A stretch of DNA of 45,869 nt from Mesostigma viride (GCA_009746045.1 RPFO01001965.1:64001-109869); one strand, 5' to 3'. Positions 6,587 through 15,592 are shown, counted from the first letter of the stretch. Notes: a model not told the origin generated them from the sequence alone. A program made the numbers and translations.

Positions 6587-9115
6587 TCAGACATCGGCGC
6601 GGGCGACATCCTCCTCCTCCTCGAAGTCCACGCCGTACACGTAGAAGGCCCTCCTGCGGCGGATGGAGTTGCGCGGGTAGAACTTGAACTCCTTATCCCC
6701 GAAGTTCACGCGGATGCCGCGCTGGGAGAAGACGTGCCTGTAGTAGTCGTCGTCAAGGACGACCCTCGCACGGGCGTCGCGCATCCTCAGCCACTCCTGG
6801 AACTTCCTCGTGAACACCTCCCACGGGCAGTACGCCTCCTCGTTCAGCACCAGGGAGGACACGGTCGCGAAGAAGGACTCGAGGGCGCTGCCGGACTCCT
6901 GGGCAGTACTGCGCCACAGGGTGAACTCCAGGGGGAGGATCGCGTGGACCTCCCTGGAGCCCAGCTTGGCGCAGAAGGAGCGGTAGGCCCGGTTGGCCTT
7001 CACGAGGATGGTGCCGATGTCCTTCTGGATCCGCTGGTCGAGCGTGGTGTCCTGGCCGGGCGGCCTCTTGTCGAAGGGGAAGGGCACGAGGCGGCGGAAG
7101 ATGGCGTTGGCGTTGTCCGATTTCCAGAACGGGCGGTTGCCGGCCGCCAGGAAGGGCGCCTTCCAGGCGACGCTGATGGCCCCCTTGTGCTTCTGCGCCA
7201 GGGTGATGCGCTCCCCGCTGGTGAGCGACAGGAACTCGGAGAGCTCCAGCCGGAAGTGGTCGTTCAGCTCGTAGCTGAAGACGGCGTACTTGTCCGCCAC
7301 TTGCGCCAGGCCGAAGGTGGCCTCGATGTTGTTAGACACCTGGCCAGCGTCCTCGCCGTAGATGTACTCGATCACGCGAACCAGGGTCGACTTGCCGGAC
7401 CCGCCGACGCCCTTCAGGAAGACCATGACCTCCATGTTGTTGATCTCCCGGACGTCATACAGCATCCGGCCCACCCCCAGCGCCCAGAACGCCTTCTTGA
7501 CATCGGGCGAGTAATCCTGGTCGCTCAGGATCTTGTTGATCGGCTCGCAAATGATGTCCTGCCACCCGCCCGTGTCGTAGTCCCCCTTGTACTCGTCGCT
7601 GAACAGGTTGGCGGGCATGTCCTCGTCGAAGTACCTGCACGCACCCACATCGGCGTCCAGGTCGGCAGGGTAGAAGAGGAACTCGTCCCTGTCCGTCCTG
7701 TAGATGCCGTTCCGGAACGCGAACACGTGGCGGTCGCGCGGGCGGACGCGGCGATCCTTGACCGCCGCGGTGACAAAGCTCTTGATGGCCTTGTCCTTCA
7801 CCCCCCCGTCCCTGTTGGCGAGGCGCCACAAGGTCGGGTCGGACTCTGCCACCTGGTCAGACACCCACTCCGCCATGGTGGTGCTCTTCACCCAGTGATG
7901 GGTGTCGTACCCGTCCGGTGTGATCACCCTCTCGTACACCCCGTCCTCCCCGTTTGGCCCCCTCCTCACCCCCGCCCGCTCCCAGCGCTGTGAGAGGACC
8001 CGTAGGAGCACCTGGTACTCGTTGAGCCGCCACTCCCCGCTGCTGAGCCTCACGATCGTGTGCGCGAGCTTCGAGTTGTCGTCCCTGCGCCTCCTGGACT
8101 CGATCATGCTGCTGACAGACTCGCGCGCGCTGTACACGACGGCGATGGCATGCAGGATGATATCCTGGACATCCATGCCGGCCTGGACGTCCACCATTCT
8201 CGCCCATATGGCCATGAGGCGGGAGATTGTGCGCGCGCACCGCGGCTCCATCTTCTCCACAATCTCGTTCAACGCGGTGGTTTCCATCACGTTGTTCCAG
8301 CACGCCGTCTGCAGTTCGGCCGCGCTCGCGTGGTCGGGGACGTCCGCGGGGCACAGCCCGAACACATCCGCCATAATATAGCCCAAGGCGTGGTCGATGA
8401 TCGCCACCTGGGTGATGCTGGCCAACTCGTTCAGCTTCTCCTCGCCGAAGGTGTTGACCTCCTCCACGAATGCCGCGACCTCGCCTTCCTCGGACAGCAG
8501 GGTGCGAAACTCGGACGCGTCAAACCCCAACCCTCCCCCATCCGCTGACCCCCCTCCCACAGAGCCCCCGCCCCTGCCGAGCCCAGCTGAGCCCCCGAGC
8601 GCCGACCCTCCGCCCCTGCCGAGCCCAGCCGAGCCACCGAGCGCCGTCCCTCCGCTCCTTTCGGCGGCCGACCCCCCGACGGACGACGCATCCCCGCCCG
8701 CCCGCCTGCCAGCGGCGTCCACAGCGGCGTAGAAGGATGGAAGCTCGTCCTCGATTTCTTCGTCGGACGCGATGAGATTGGACACCTCCTCGCCCTCCTC
8801 CTCGTTGTCGCTGCCCGCCTCCACGTCGTCAGACTCCTCGGCCATCATATCCACCATGTCGGCCCCCGTCGGTCGGCGCCTTCGTCCGCCGGGGACGCCT
8901 CGCCTGCTGGCCGCCCCTTGCCCGCCGGGTACGCCTCGTCCGCTGGGTGTTCCTCGTCCGCTGGCCGTGACCCGTCCGCTGGGTGTACCTCGTCCGCTGG
9001 CCGTAACCCGTCCGCTGGGTGTACCTCGTCCGCTGGGCGTGACCCGTCCGCTGGGCGTGACCCGTCCGCTGGGCTCCATGGTCGGACTATGGACACAGTT
9101 GGGGGGGCCTTCCAT
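6587..9115 (-). CDS. D5-like superfamily 3 helicase (primase-helicase family)
   Basis: 842 aa. Residues 1-80 are a repeat of T-P-S-G-R-V/G units, 90-200 acidic and Gly/Ser-rich, and from about 200 the protein is folded. The helicase core shows Walker A GVGGSGKST (residues 569-577), a Walker B-like AVFSYELND (about 611-619), sensor 1 in FLAAGNRPFW (about 655-664) and an arginine-finger motif AIFRRLVPFPF (about 671-681), the order of D5/SF3 helicases that unwind the genome at replication forks. I see no convincing AEP primase catalytic motif before it; the preceding region (DRHVFAFRNGIYRTDRDEFL) is typical of the D5 N-terminal domain. The start could instead be at residue 13 or 87 (8857), which would exclude the repeat. 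An AT-rich promoter-like stretch (ataaatatg) lies at about 9138-9150. Confidence 0.95.
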   Translation of the reverse strand: MEGPPNCVHSPTMEPSGRVTPSGRVTPSGRGTPSGRVTASGRGTPSGRVTASGRGTPSGRGVPGGQGAASRRGVPGGRRRRPTGADMVDMMAEESDDVEAGSDNEEEGEEVSNLIASDEEIEDELPSFYAAVDAAGRRAGGDASSVGGSAAERSGGTALGGSAGLGRGGGSALGGSAGLGRGGGSVGGGSADGGGLGFDASEFRTLLSEEGEVAAFVEEVNTFGEEKLNELASITQVAIIDHALGYIMADVFGLCPADVPDHASAAELQTACWNNVMETTALNEIVEKMEPRCARTISRLMAIWARMVDVQAGMDVQDIILHAIAVVYSARESVSSMIESRRRRDDNSKLAHTIVRLSSGEWRLNEYQVLLRVLSQRWERAGVRRGPNGEDGVYERVITPDGYDTHHWVKSTTMAEWVSDQVAESDPTLWRLANRDGGVKDKAIKSFVTAAVKDRRVRPRDRHVFAFRNGIYRTDRDEFLFYPADLDADVGACRYFDEDMPANLFSDEYKGDYDTGGWQDIICEPINKILSDQDYSPDVKKAFWALGVGRMLYDVREINNMEVMVFLKGVGGSGKSTLVRVIEYIYGEDAGQVSNNIEATFGLAQVADKYAVFSYELNDHFRLELSEFLSLTSGERITLAQKHKGAISVAWKAPFLAAGNRPFWKSDNANAIFRRLVPFPFDKRPPGQDTTLDQRIQKDIGTILVKANRAYRSFCAKLGSREVHAILPLEFTLWRSTAQESGSALESFFATVSSLVLNEEAYCPWEVFTRKFQEWLRMRDARARVVLDDDYYRHVFSQRGIRVNFGDKEFKFYPRNSIRRRRAFYVYGVDFEEEEDVARADV
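8925..9075. repeat. 18/36-bp tandem repeat inside the helicase N-terminus
   Basis: Units of the type cgtccgctgggtgtacct and cgtccgctggccgtgacc alternate about eight times and encode the Thr-Pro-Ser-Gly-Arg repeat of the helicase N-terminus. Copy number is likely to vary between isolates. Confidence 0.8.
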
Positions 9116-9575
9116 GCATGGTGCCTACCTTGAAGCTCACATATTTATGCTCTTCTGGTCGAAATCGATGACATCAGCCATACGGCACTGTCCGCGCCGT
9201 AACGTACCCCTTCGAGATTCTGATGAGATCACGAAATCCTCGAGATCTCGTCTGAGATCTGCTGAGATCTCGGGAGATCTCTGACGAAAAAAAACGGCGC
9301 GGCGCGCCAGATTTTGGAAATAAAGACCATGGCAGGGCTGCCCATCCCCAACCAACTCACAAACCAAGTCCTTGACCTAACCGACGACCACGCGCTGGCG
9401 GGCGGGCAACAGCCGACAGGCGGCCCACATCCGACAGACGACCAACACACGACCGACGACCAAGACCCGACCGACGGTCAACTTGACGAACGATAAGGGC
9501 TTTTGCCGTGACTATCACACCACACCCGGCGGACGACCAGCCCCCGACCGACGACAGTCTCACTCAGCCAAAAAA
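9116..9575. other. Gene-poor interval with AGATCT cluster and GACGACC repeats
   Basis: I see no convincing gene in these 460 bases. At about 9239-9285 agatct occurs four times at 10-13 base spacing within gagatctc/tgagatct contexts, so the segment is rich in small overlapping palindromes. From about 9375 to 9560 short ccgac/gacgacc units recur irregularly; the resulting 60-aa plus-strand ORF (TDDQHTTDDQ type) is low complexity and probably not a gene. The interval lies between two divergent genes, so it should contain both promoters. Confidence 0.5.
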
Positions 9576-11063
9576 ATGGCCGCTACCCAGGCACCGACCG
9601 TCAGCGTGCTGTTCACTTTCAAGCGGGAGACCGACAAGTTCTGGGTGTACACGCTGAGGCCCATCCCTGAGATGAAGGTGGACGCAGACACCGAGATCCG
9701 CGTGCGGAAGGCGGACACGATGGTCCACGGCCCCGACCTCACCAAGGCCGGCTCCAACGGGACCAAGCGCTTCGACAGTTTTTTCAGAGGCGGGAACTCG
9801 GAATACGTCGAGTTGCTAAAAAAGCACATCACTCCGACAGCGGTTACGGAAGGAGACCTTGACAGGCAAGTGTGTATATGTGCTTAGGGGGGTGTCCACA
9901 CTTTTGTGGAGACGTCTGGGGTCCTTAGGGGGGTGTCCACACTTTTGTGGAGACGTCTGGGGTCCTTAGGGGGGGTGTCCACACTTTTGTGGAGACGTCT
10001 GGGGTCCTTAGGGGGGTGTCCACACTTTTGTGGAGACGTCTGGGGTCCTTAGGGGGGGTGTCCTCAAAAGTGAGGAGATGCCTGAGGGTGTTGGGATGTT
10101 TCGGTACAGCCAGTGCAGACTGTCCTCTCGGGCAAGTTCGAAGTCGGCGTCCATCTTGTCCGCGTGTTTGGAGTGGTTGTACCTTCGCTCGTGAGAATGC
10201 ATCTATCTGTGCTCACCCTGAACTTTATATACCTGCTGTGGTGCGCGCAGGCCCGCCCCCAAGATCGTGGACTCGGTGACCGGGGGGCTCAACGAGGACC
10301 GCGGCACGTGGATCCACCTCAAGCTGGTCAACAAGCTGGCCGCGTGGATCAGCGACGAGTTCGCCATCCTGGCGGGGGACTGGGTGGACCGCCTGATGCG
10401 CGGGGACCCCACGATGATCGGGGTGGCCCGCGACATGTACGACCTGGCCAACGGGACGAAGACGACGGTGTACATGGAGACGGCGCCGGCAGGGCCCTCG
10501 GGCGACAACAACAAGGCGGGGGAGCTGGAGACGGCGGCCAAGATGGCGGAGACCCGCATCCGGCTGGTGAAGGCCGAGCTGGAGCTGAAGGCCGTGATCG
10601 AGGAGGGACGCATCCGTCTGCTCACCGCGGTGGCGGCCCAGCAGAAGCTGCTGATGGACAGCTCCCTGCGCATGTCCGATCGCGACCGGCTGTTTCTGCG
10701 GGACAAGGCGAACGACATCCTGTACACTGACCTGGTGGGGGGCAGGCCTGCAGGTGAGGGTCAGCAGCAGCAGGCGGAGGCCCCCCCCGCAAGACCCTGG
10801 AGATCACTGCGGTGGCCAGGGAGATGGGGTACCACTTGGACGTGAAGGAGGCCGGCCTGATTGGCCGCAAGATGGCCCAGAAGTTCCGGGCCGCGTTCCC
10901 GGGGAAGGAGATCCCCAAGACGGAGCGGTTCGTGGACGGGGCCGTCAGGGCCGTGAACTGGTACGAGGACGTGCCCGCCCAGCGCGCGATGATGGAGGAG
11001 GCCGTGCGCGAGTTTGTAGAGGAGGCCCACAAGCGGCCCGCACAGAGCAGGAGATTGGAGTAG
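9576..11063 (+). CDS. KilA-N domain protein, apparently split by a 385-bp intron and a C8 frame break
   Basis: Exon 1 (9576-9865) carries the first part of a KilA-N domain (TVSVLFTFKRETDKFWVYTL, then HGPDLTKAGSNGTKRFDSFF and EYVELLKKH). Exon 2 (10251-) resumes the domain with RGTWIHLKLVNKLAAWISDE, the G-x-W-I-H-x-x-L motif, and continues into a coiled coil (ETAAKMAETRIRLVKAELEL). Joining at AG|GCAAGT and GCGCGCAG|G keeps the frame (phase 2), and the second part has no ATG between its upstream stop (10219) and the domain. A further frame change at the C8 run 10781-10788 leads into the natural C-terminus (KTLEITAVAREMGYHLDV, FVDGAVRAVNWYE) that many viral KilA-N proteins have. KilA-N binds DNA and is common in NCLDVs; role here likely regulatory. 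Confidence 0.85.
9866..10250 (+). other. Candidate GC-AG spliceosomal-type intron
   Basis: Donor AG|GCAAGT is the consensus of GC-AG introns; acceptor gtgcgcgcag|G follows a ttatatacctgctgtgg stretch. Removal restores an uninterrupted KilA-N domain. A GT-AG alternative (9870-10263) would also keep frame but has weaker splice sites. The interior is mostly a tandem hairpin repeat. The bases caggc flank both ends, which could be a short target duplication. Confidence 0.65.
9886..10077 (+). repeat. 41-42 bp hairpin tandem repeat in the KilA-N intron
   Basis: Four full units (period 41, 41, 42, 41) read aggggggtgtccacacttttg...gtctggggtcctt, each with a 6-bp stem tccaca/tgtgga around cttt. A fifth, partial unit has tcctca-aaag-tgagga: both stem arms have changed together so that pairing is kept. 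Confidence 0.85.
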
Positions 11064-11144
11064 AAGGCTTAAGACGTGTAGACCAGGTCCTTGCATCCAT
11101 AACGAGTTTTATTAACTGATCATAAAGCTTATTTGAAATTCCAT

Positions 11145-11690
11145 TCATGGCGTGTCTCTCACAATCACCCCGTCCTTGTACATGTGCGTGCGGGTGAACA
11201 CTTCGGGCGCCGCTAGCACAGACTTGCGGACGTCTTCCCGCAACAGGTAGCACGTGTACTTGATGTAGAATGTCTGCGGGAGGTGTTCGGGGTCCAGGTA
11301 GACCCGGATGTGTTTGTCTGCGTACTGCCCGAGACAGTTGACGACGGTCAGCCCCTCGGGGTCGCATTCCCCACCATTTCCCAGCATGACTCGGATGTCG
11401 ACGTCCCCCTTAATGTCTCGAATGATGTCGCTGTACGGCAGCTTCGACACGGTGTGGACGTACTTCCCGGAGCGCGCATCGATCTCCAACACCCCGATGT
11501 TGTTTACCACGAAGGTGGACGCGATCTCGAACTCGATGACCCCGCTCGGAGGCTTTTCATGGGGCGCCTCGCCCACATTCACCCACCCCGTCATGCGGGG
11601 ATCCACTAGAATCTCCAGGGCCTTGCTAACATCATCCAAAAGGCCGCAGTCGTACGTGGGCAGACCATCCAAAAGCGCCTCTATGTCCAT
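11145..11690 (-). CDS. Hypothetical protein (181 aa)
   Basis: I do not recognise the family. With the ATG at 11690 the protein starts MDIEALLDGLPTYDCGLLDD. It has alternating hydrophobic strands (VIEFEIASTFVVNNIGVLEI; DVDIRVMLGN; KHIRVYLDPEHLPQTFYIKY), which suggests a beta-rich fold, perhaps a virion or host-interaction protein; no signal peptide or membrane segment is seen. An in-frame ATG 18 bases upstream (11708) is an alternative start. Composition is that of a real protein and there is no competing ORF. Confidence 0.7.
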   Translation of the reverse strand: MDIEALLDGLPTYDCGLLDDVSKALEILVDPRMTGWVNVGEAPHEKPPSGVIEFEIASTFVVNNIGVLEIDARSGKYVHTVSKLPYSDIIRDIKGDVDIRVMLGNGGECDPEGLTVVNCLGQYADKHIRVYLDPEHLPQTFYIKYTCYLLREDVRKSVLAAPEVFTRTHMYKDGVIVRDTP

Positions 11691-11842
11691 GAGCAACACC
11701 ACACACACGTCACAGAAAATCCCAGCCCCCTAGACGCACCTGGCTTGTAGAGGGATGAGCAGTCCACGCGCGCCCTCCTGTCTGCACAGGGAAGGACACG
11801 CGGGGCGGAAAAAAAAGCAAAGAGTGTATAGTATAAGTTGAA

Positions 11843-12187
11843 ATGAACGGCCTCCTGGTGCAAGACTCCATGACAGCATTCTCGGCCATTTTTTCCCAAC
11901 TTATCCCCTTCGTGCTTCTGGAAGACTACCCCATCGAGCCGGCGCTATTCAAGGCGGTCATCGTCTTTTCGTGCGCGTACAAAGCCGTACCGAAAATCGA
12001 CGTGTCCATATTGATCACAGGGGTCTACTTCCTTATCCAGGCCCTGCTGCCGGACATAAAGAAGAAGGCCGAGTCATCCGCCGCCAATCAGAGCGCTTCC
12101 CAGGGCGCGTCCAACACTCAGTCCGGCGGCGGACAAAACGGACAGAATGGCAACGTTCGACGACTTGCCACTAGATCTTTTAGGTAA
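11843..12187 (+). CDS. Small membrane protein (114 aa)
   Basis: Hydrophobic stretches at about residues 12-28 (FSAIFSQLIPFVLLEDY), 34-50 (ALFKAVIVFSCAYKAVP) and 52-68 (IDVSILITGVYFLIQALL) suggest two or three membrane segments, followed by a hydrophilic Ser/Asn/Gln/Gly-rich tail. A TATA-like gtatagtataagttga ends just before the ATG. Its last 41 bases overlap the start of the F-box gene in another frame, so the two may be co-transcribed. No family recognised. Confidence 0.7.
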   Translation: MNGLLVQDSMTAFSAIFSQLIPFVLLEDYPIEPALFKAVIVFSCAYKAVPKIDVSILITGVYFLIQALLPDIKKKAESSAANQSASQGASNTQSGGGQNGQNGNVRRLATRSFR

Positions 12188-13088
12188 AATCATGGAGGAC
12201 CTCCCTGCCCGCGACGCCATCAGCCTGCGGGCGGTGTCCACAACGGCAAACGAGGCCTTCAAGAGCGAGTTCCCCTTCCTGCGTTTTTTGTTGCAGGCGA
12301 TGGACGACCCGCGCCTCCACATCGCCCAAGGGTCCCTCAATTCGGGGGAGGCCTACACTGTCCGCCGGATGCTGATGGGGGCGCGCGACCTCCTGCACCG
12401 GCTGCGTAAGGAGGACAGCAGCTTGTATGCGGCCCCGTACGCGGGGGCGCTGGGGTGCGACCTGGACCTTTTTTTCCGCGTGCTCAATCACCTGTTCCCG
12501 CACGTGCGCGGGGCGGGCACGACGACGCACGTGACGGTCGGCCTGAGCCAGGTGTTCTCTCTCCCATCGAGCATGGCGGTCTGCCAGCACCGCTCCAGCG
12601 CCAGCCAGGGGGGGGAGGAGGGCCTCCGCGACGTGAGGTCGATGCTGATGAGTGGCGAGCTGGTGAGGAATGACATCGACCCGAACTCGCAGCACAGGAA
12701 GTACGGCTACATGCACGTGGACATCCCTTGCGGAGACCTCACGCCGATCACTTTCTTCGTGGACAGCGAGCAACGTATGTGGGCCCAAAAACACAGCCTG
12801 TGGTGGATGGCGCCTCGCCTGACGGACACGTTCGCGATGGTGGACGCGGATGGACAGGTGTACACGATGGCGACATGGACGCGCGAACTGGACCGCGAGC
12901 TGGGCTATTTCCACAGGAAGCCCGCGGAGTGCATCTCCCGGTGGTCGCGCTGGGGCACGTGCGTGTTCTGCCGCCGAGCCCTGAAGATGATATACCACCT
13001 AGAGGCCGGGTTCGGGCCGGGGTGCGGGAAGAGGTACCACCTGAAGAAGGAGCGAGAGCCCGCAAAGCTCACCGAAGTAGATTTGTGA
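12147..13088 (+). CDS. F-box protein with C-terminal zinc-binding motif
   Basis: 313 aa. The N-terminus (DDLPLDLLGKIMEDLPARDA, then ISLRAVSTTANEAF) matches the F-box, the Skp1-binding helix pair of SCF ubiquitin ligases. The middle part is an unrecognised alpha/beta region. The C-terminus has WGTCVFCRRAL...GFGPGCGKRY, a four-cysteine zinc site of the C-x2-C-R-x-L / G-x-G-P-x-C-G type seen in small nucleic-acid-associated domains. A role in directing host proteins to ubiquitination is an inference from the F-box. It starts inside the end of the membrane-protein gene before it. Confidence 0.75.
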   Translation: MATFDDLPLDLLGKIMEDLPARDAISLRAVSTTANEAFKSEFPFLRFLLQAMDDPRLHIAQGSLNSGEAYTVRRMLMGARDLLHRLRKEDSSLYAAPYAGALGCDLDLFFRVLNHLFPHVRGAGTTTHVTVGLSQVFSLPSSMAVCQHRSSASQGGEEGLRDVRSMLMSGELVRNDIDPNSQHRKYGYMHVDIPCGDLTPITFFVDSEQRMWAQKHSLWWMAPRLTDTFAMVDADGQVYTMATWTRELDRELGYFHRKPAECISRWSRWGTCVFCRRALKMIYHLEAGFGPGCGKRYHLKKEREPAKLTEVDL

Positions 13089-13296
13089 CGGGCGTGTGGA
13101 TGCCTAGGAGCAGGTGGAGCAGCTCCCCTGTCCCCACCAAGGCCGCGAACGTGACCGCCGCGTCTCGGACGACGAACATGCCGGCGGTCCTGCGGCGACT
13201 AATGAGCAGGGCTGCGGCGAGGGTGGCTACCCAGTCGAACACGGCCGTGCCAAGGATCTTCGGGGCCCGCAGCGTTTGCAGAAACGAGCCGCTCAT
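13069..13296 (-). CDS. Small conserved NCLDV membrane protein (75 aa)
   Basis: With the ATG at 13296 the protein reads MSGSFLQTLRAPKILGTAVF, then DWVATLAAALLIS and VTFAALVGTGELLHLLLGIH, ending TPVTNLLR. Two or three membrane segments, an early P-K-I-L-G-T-x-F-D motif and a final L-G-x-H-x-x-x-T motif match from memory a short membrane protein that recurs in phycodna- and mimiviruses. The 41 extra residues of the longer ORF are Arg/Ser-rich and lie over the next gene's start, so I leave them out. Its end overlaps the F-box gene by 20 bases. Confidence 0.72.
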   Translation of the reverse strand: MSGSFLQTLRAPKILGTAVFDWVATLAAALLISRRRTAGMFVVRDAAVTFAALVGTGELLHLLLGIHTPVTNLLR

Positions 13297-13357
13297 ACTA
13301 CGCTTATCTCGCCCACAAAAAATTGTCCGGTGATGACAACTACGAGAAGAGGAAGAA

Positions 13358-13972
13358 ATGTACGAGTTCATGAAGACGGGCCTCCTGTGGGACGGCGACA
13401 TGGCCTCCTCCTCCATCACCTCTCAACAGAAGGACGTGGTGATGGCCATCATTTGCAACATATTGAAGCACACCTGCGAGCGCGCGGACGCGTTTCTCCG
13501 CCACAACCCCGAGTTCGCCAACCCGCGATTGGACATCTGCGCCCTGCTCCATCGCGCCCTCCTGGCGGAGTCCATGACGCACATGGACAGGCCCGGGCTC
13601 GAAGAGGAGGTGCGGGACGTGACGGCCGTCATACGGGGAGAGGCAAGGGGCGTGAAGAGGGCGCGGGAGGAGGAGGAGGAGGAGGAGGAGGAGGAGGAGG
13701 AGGACGAGGAGGAGGAGGAGGAGGAGGAGGAGGAGGACGAGGAGGAGGAGGAGGAGGACGAGGAGGCGTGGGATTTCGCGGAGATCGACACGGCCGACCC
13801 ATCCTGTGCGTGCAACCAGTGCCGCCAGCTAAAAAGTGCATTGGGTGACTGGGAGGCGTGGGCCCCCGACGACCAGTTCTTGAGCGCGATCAAGGGTTGC
13901 ATCACCAAGATCGGCGCCGTCGTGCTAAGGGACATGATGAGTGAGGAGGGTGATGTCCGAGATGCCGAATAA
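13358..13972 (+). CDS. Hypothetical protein with long acidic tract
   Basis: 204 aa: an alpha-helical N-terminal half (QQKDVVMAIICNILKHTCER, ICALLHRALLAESMTHMD), a run of about 35 Glu/Asp residues encoded by GAG repeats (13667-13760), then a short domain with CACNQC and a helical C-terminus. An aataaa lies directly after the stop (about 13970), a possible polyadenylation signal. The acidic tract resembles those of nuclear or DNA-mimicking proteins; no family recognised. Confidence 0.72.
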   Translation: MYEFMKTGLLWDGDMASSSITSQQKDVVMAIICNILKHTCERADAFLRHNPEFANPRLDICALLHRALLAESMTHMDRPGLEEEVRDVTAVIRGEARGVKRAREEEEEEEEEEEEDEEEEEEEEEEDEEEEEEDEEAWDFAEIDTADPSCACNQCRQLKSALGDWEAWAPDDQFLSAIKGCITKIGAVVLRDMMSEEGDVRDAE

Positions 13973-14005
13973 ACGTTTCATTTCATTTCCATGAACATTA
14001 AAAAA

Positions 14006-14770
14006 CTAAAGGCTTATGTAATCCTGCCCCATCTGGGACTGCAAAAACGGCGAGTTTTCCCCTCGACCCTCGCCAAAGTACCCCTCGCCAAAGAAGCGCG
14101 TGTGGTCTTGCTCGCAACTGCACTGGGGCGTGCCATAGCCCGGGTCCCACAGACTCCATTGAAGCAGGTTGTTCTCGTTGCATGTCCTCCACATCCCCAA
14201 CTTGGTGCGCAAGTTGTTGATGAGCACCACACACGGGTACTGGCCGAAAGGGCACTCTTCCTCGTGCCGCTTGATGCCGGCCATGTCCGCCACGTGCTTG
14301 CAGCCGTCGCTCTCCAGGTAGTACTTGCATGGAAAGTGTCGGCAGGCGGATCTATGGGGGGCGATGTCCCTCCTGCGCAACAACTGCTGGCACCCAAAGC
14401 GCTGGTTGGGACACGCGACCTTCTTGTATCCGCAATCCTTTTCATGGGACAACAGCACCATGCCCTTCGCTGTAAAGTCGCACCCGTCGTGGGGGCACCT
14501 CCTCGCAACCTCTGCGGTGATGCTGCCGACCCGGATGCAGGGGCGGAAGACGTAGCGATTCCACTGGCCCCTGCACACGATGCACCTCCCCAGCACCGCG
14601 GACGAGGGGCCGCCCCTGCTCCTCTGTTTGGCGATCAGCTGCTCCATGCACGGACGCCTGCAGACCATGGCCTCGCACTTGCCCTCCTGGACCCTCGTGC
14701 TGCACTCGATCACGACGGGGTCCATCAGCATGTTCAGGCATATCGCGCAGGAGAGGTCGTCCGCACTCAC
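14006..14770 (-). CDS. RING finger / TRAF-type zinc finger protein
   Basis: 254 aa. The N-terminus is a RING finger (CAICLNMLMDPVVIECSTRV, a CRRPC element and CIVC as last pair), followed by TRAF-type zinc fingers: RRCPHDGCDFTAKGMVLLSH-EKDCGYKKVACPNQ-FGCQQLLRRRDIAPHRSACRHFPCKY. The order RING then TRAF zinc fingers is that of TRAF/SIAH-like E3 ubiquitin ligases. The C-terminal 80 residues are not recognised. Likely acts in the host cytoplasm on ubiquitin signalling, inferred from domains only. The gene ends near the convergent acidic-protein gene. Confidence 0.85.
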   Translation of the reverse strand: MSADDLSCAICLNMLMDPVVIECSTRVQEGKCEAMVCRRPCMEQLIAKQRSRGGPSSAVLGRCIVCRGQWNRYVFRPCIRVGSITAEVARRCPHDGCDFTAKGMVLLSHEKDCGYKKVACPNQRFGCQQLLRRRDIAPHRSACRHFPCKYYLESDGCKHVADMAGIKRHEEECPFGQYPCVVLINNLRTKLGMWRTCNENNLLQWSLWDPGYGTPQCSCEQDHTRFFGEGYFGEGRGENSPFLQSQMGQDYISL

Positions 14771-14869
14771 GGCGATCTGGGCGGGGTGCTCGTCCCCGGA
14801 CGCAGCGGATGGGGGGGATTCATATTTCGCGTCTGCACACGCGCGCCCGCCCGCCCCCGGCTTTTATGT

Positions 14870-15295
14870 TCACCCCTCATCGCTGCTGCCCGACGTGGCG
14901 GCCCCTCCTGGAGCCTCCTGCTTCTTGGTGACGCGCTTCAGCCTCCTGACCTCCACGACCTGGGTGTCGTTCAACGCGTCCAGGCACTGCTGGGCGCGCG
15001 CCTCGTCGCCGTCGAAGAAGGCCACGAGGCGTTCTAGATAGTCCCCCTTTTTGGATGCCGCCTTCTTCCTGTGCGTCCTCACCAGCAGCTTGTCGGAGGT
15101 GCCGGATATATTGCAAGCGTCCACGCCGGCGGAGACCATGCTCTCCAGGATGTCATTCTCCAGCGCGGTCTTTCTCTTCTTCAGCGGCTTGATGTCCACG
15201 GTCACCCTCTTCACGGCGTCGTCCAGCTCGATGTACTCGGTGGTCATGGTGCGCATCCTCTCTCGCCAGTCCGCCCCCGCTACTGCCGCCTCCAT
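14870..15295 (-). CDS. DUF5760-like small helical NCLDV protein
   Basis: 141 aa, mostly alpha-helical: YIELDDAVKRVTVDIKPLKK, ALENDILESMVSAGVDACNI, then SDKLLVRTHRKKAA and YLERLVAFFDGDEARAQQCL, ending in a basic VEVRRLKRVTKK and a disordered tail. This sequence of helix, K-K-x-K, I-L-x-x-M, short beta element and second helical part matches from memory DUF5760 of phycodna- and mimivirus-like genomes. Function unknown; the domain may bind nucleic acid or form coiled coils. Confidence 0.75.
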   Translation of the reverse strand: MEAAVAGADWRERMRTMTTEYIELDDAVKRVTVDIKPLKKRKTALENDILESMVSAGVDACNISGTSDKLLVRTHRKKAASKKGDYLERLVAFFDGDEARAQQCLDALNDTQVVEVRRLKRVTKKQEAPGGAATSGSSDEG

Positions 15296-15587
15296 TTACT
15301 TACAAAGGGACAAGAGCTTTTTCCACCCCCTGTAAACGCACCGCCGGACCCCGGCCTCATCCAAACATAGAGGAGGAGCCCGGGCCTCCCCACAGGTTGT
15401 TGCGCGGGGGCGCTCCTGATTCGCCCCACACACCGAGCGAGCTTGCGGCGGAGACCTCCGGGAACCCGTATATGCCGTTGGATTGCACGTCGATTCCCTG
15501 CATGGGCCACGTGAACCGCGGGTCCATGAGGAAGGTGTTGTCGGTGATCATCTGCCCGAACGCGCCCTTGGTCGCGACCCCGATGGA

Positions 15588-15592
15588 CCCCC
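15588..15592. repeat. Left 5-bp target site duplication
   Basis: ccccc directly before the left end of the element; the matching copy is 16813-16817. Keeping a single copy restores the interrupted reading frame, so the boundary is well defined although the sequence is a homopolymer. Confidence 0.75.

Noticed and set aside
9137-9367. Minus-strand 76-aa ORF in the AGATCT region
   Set aside because: Translation follows the agatct repeats and has no ordered core; an intergenic control region is more likely.
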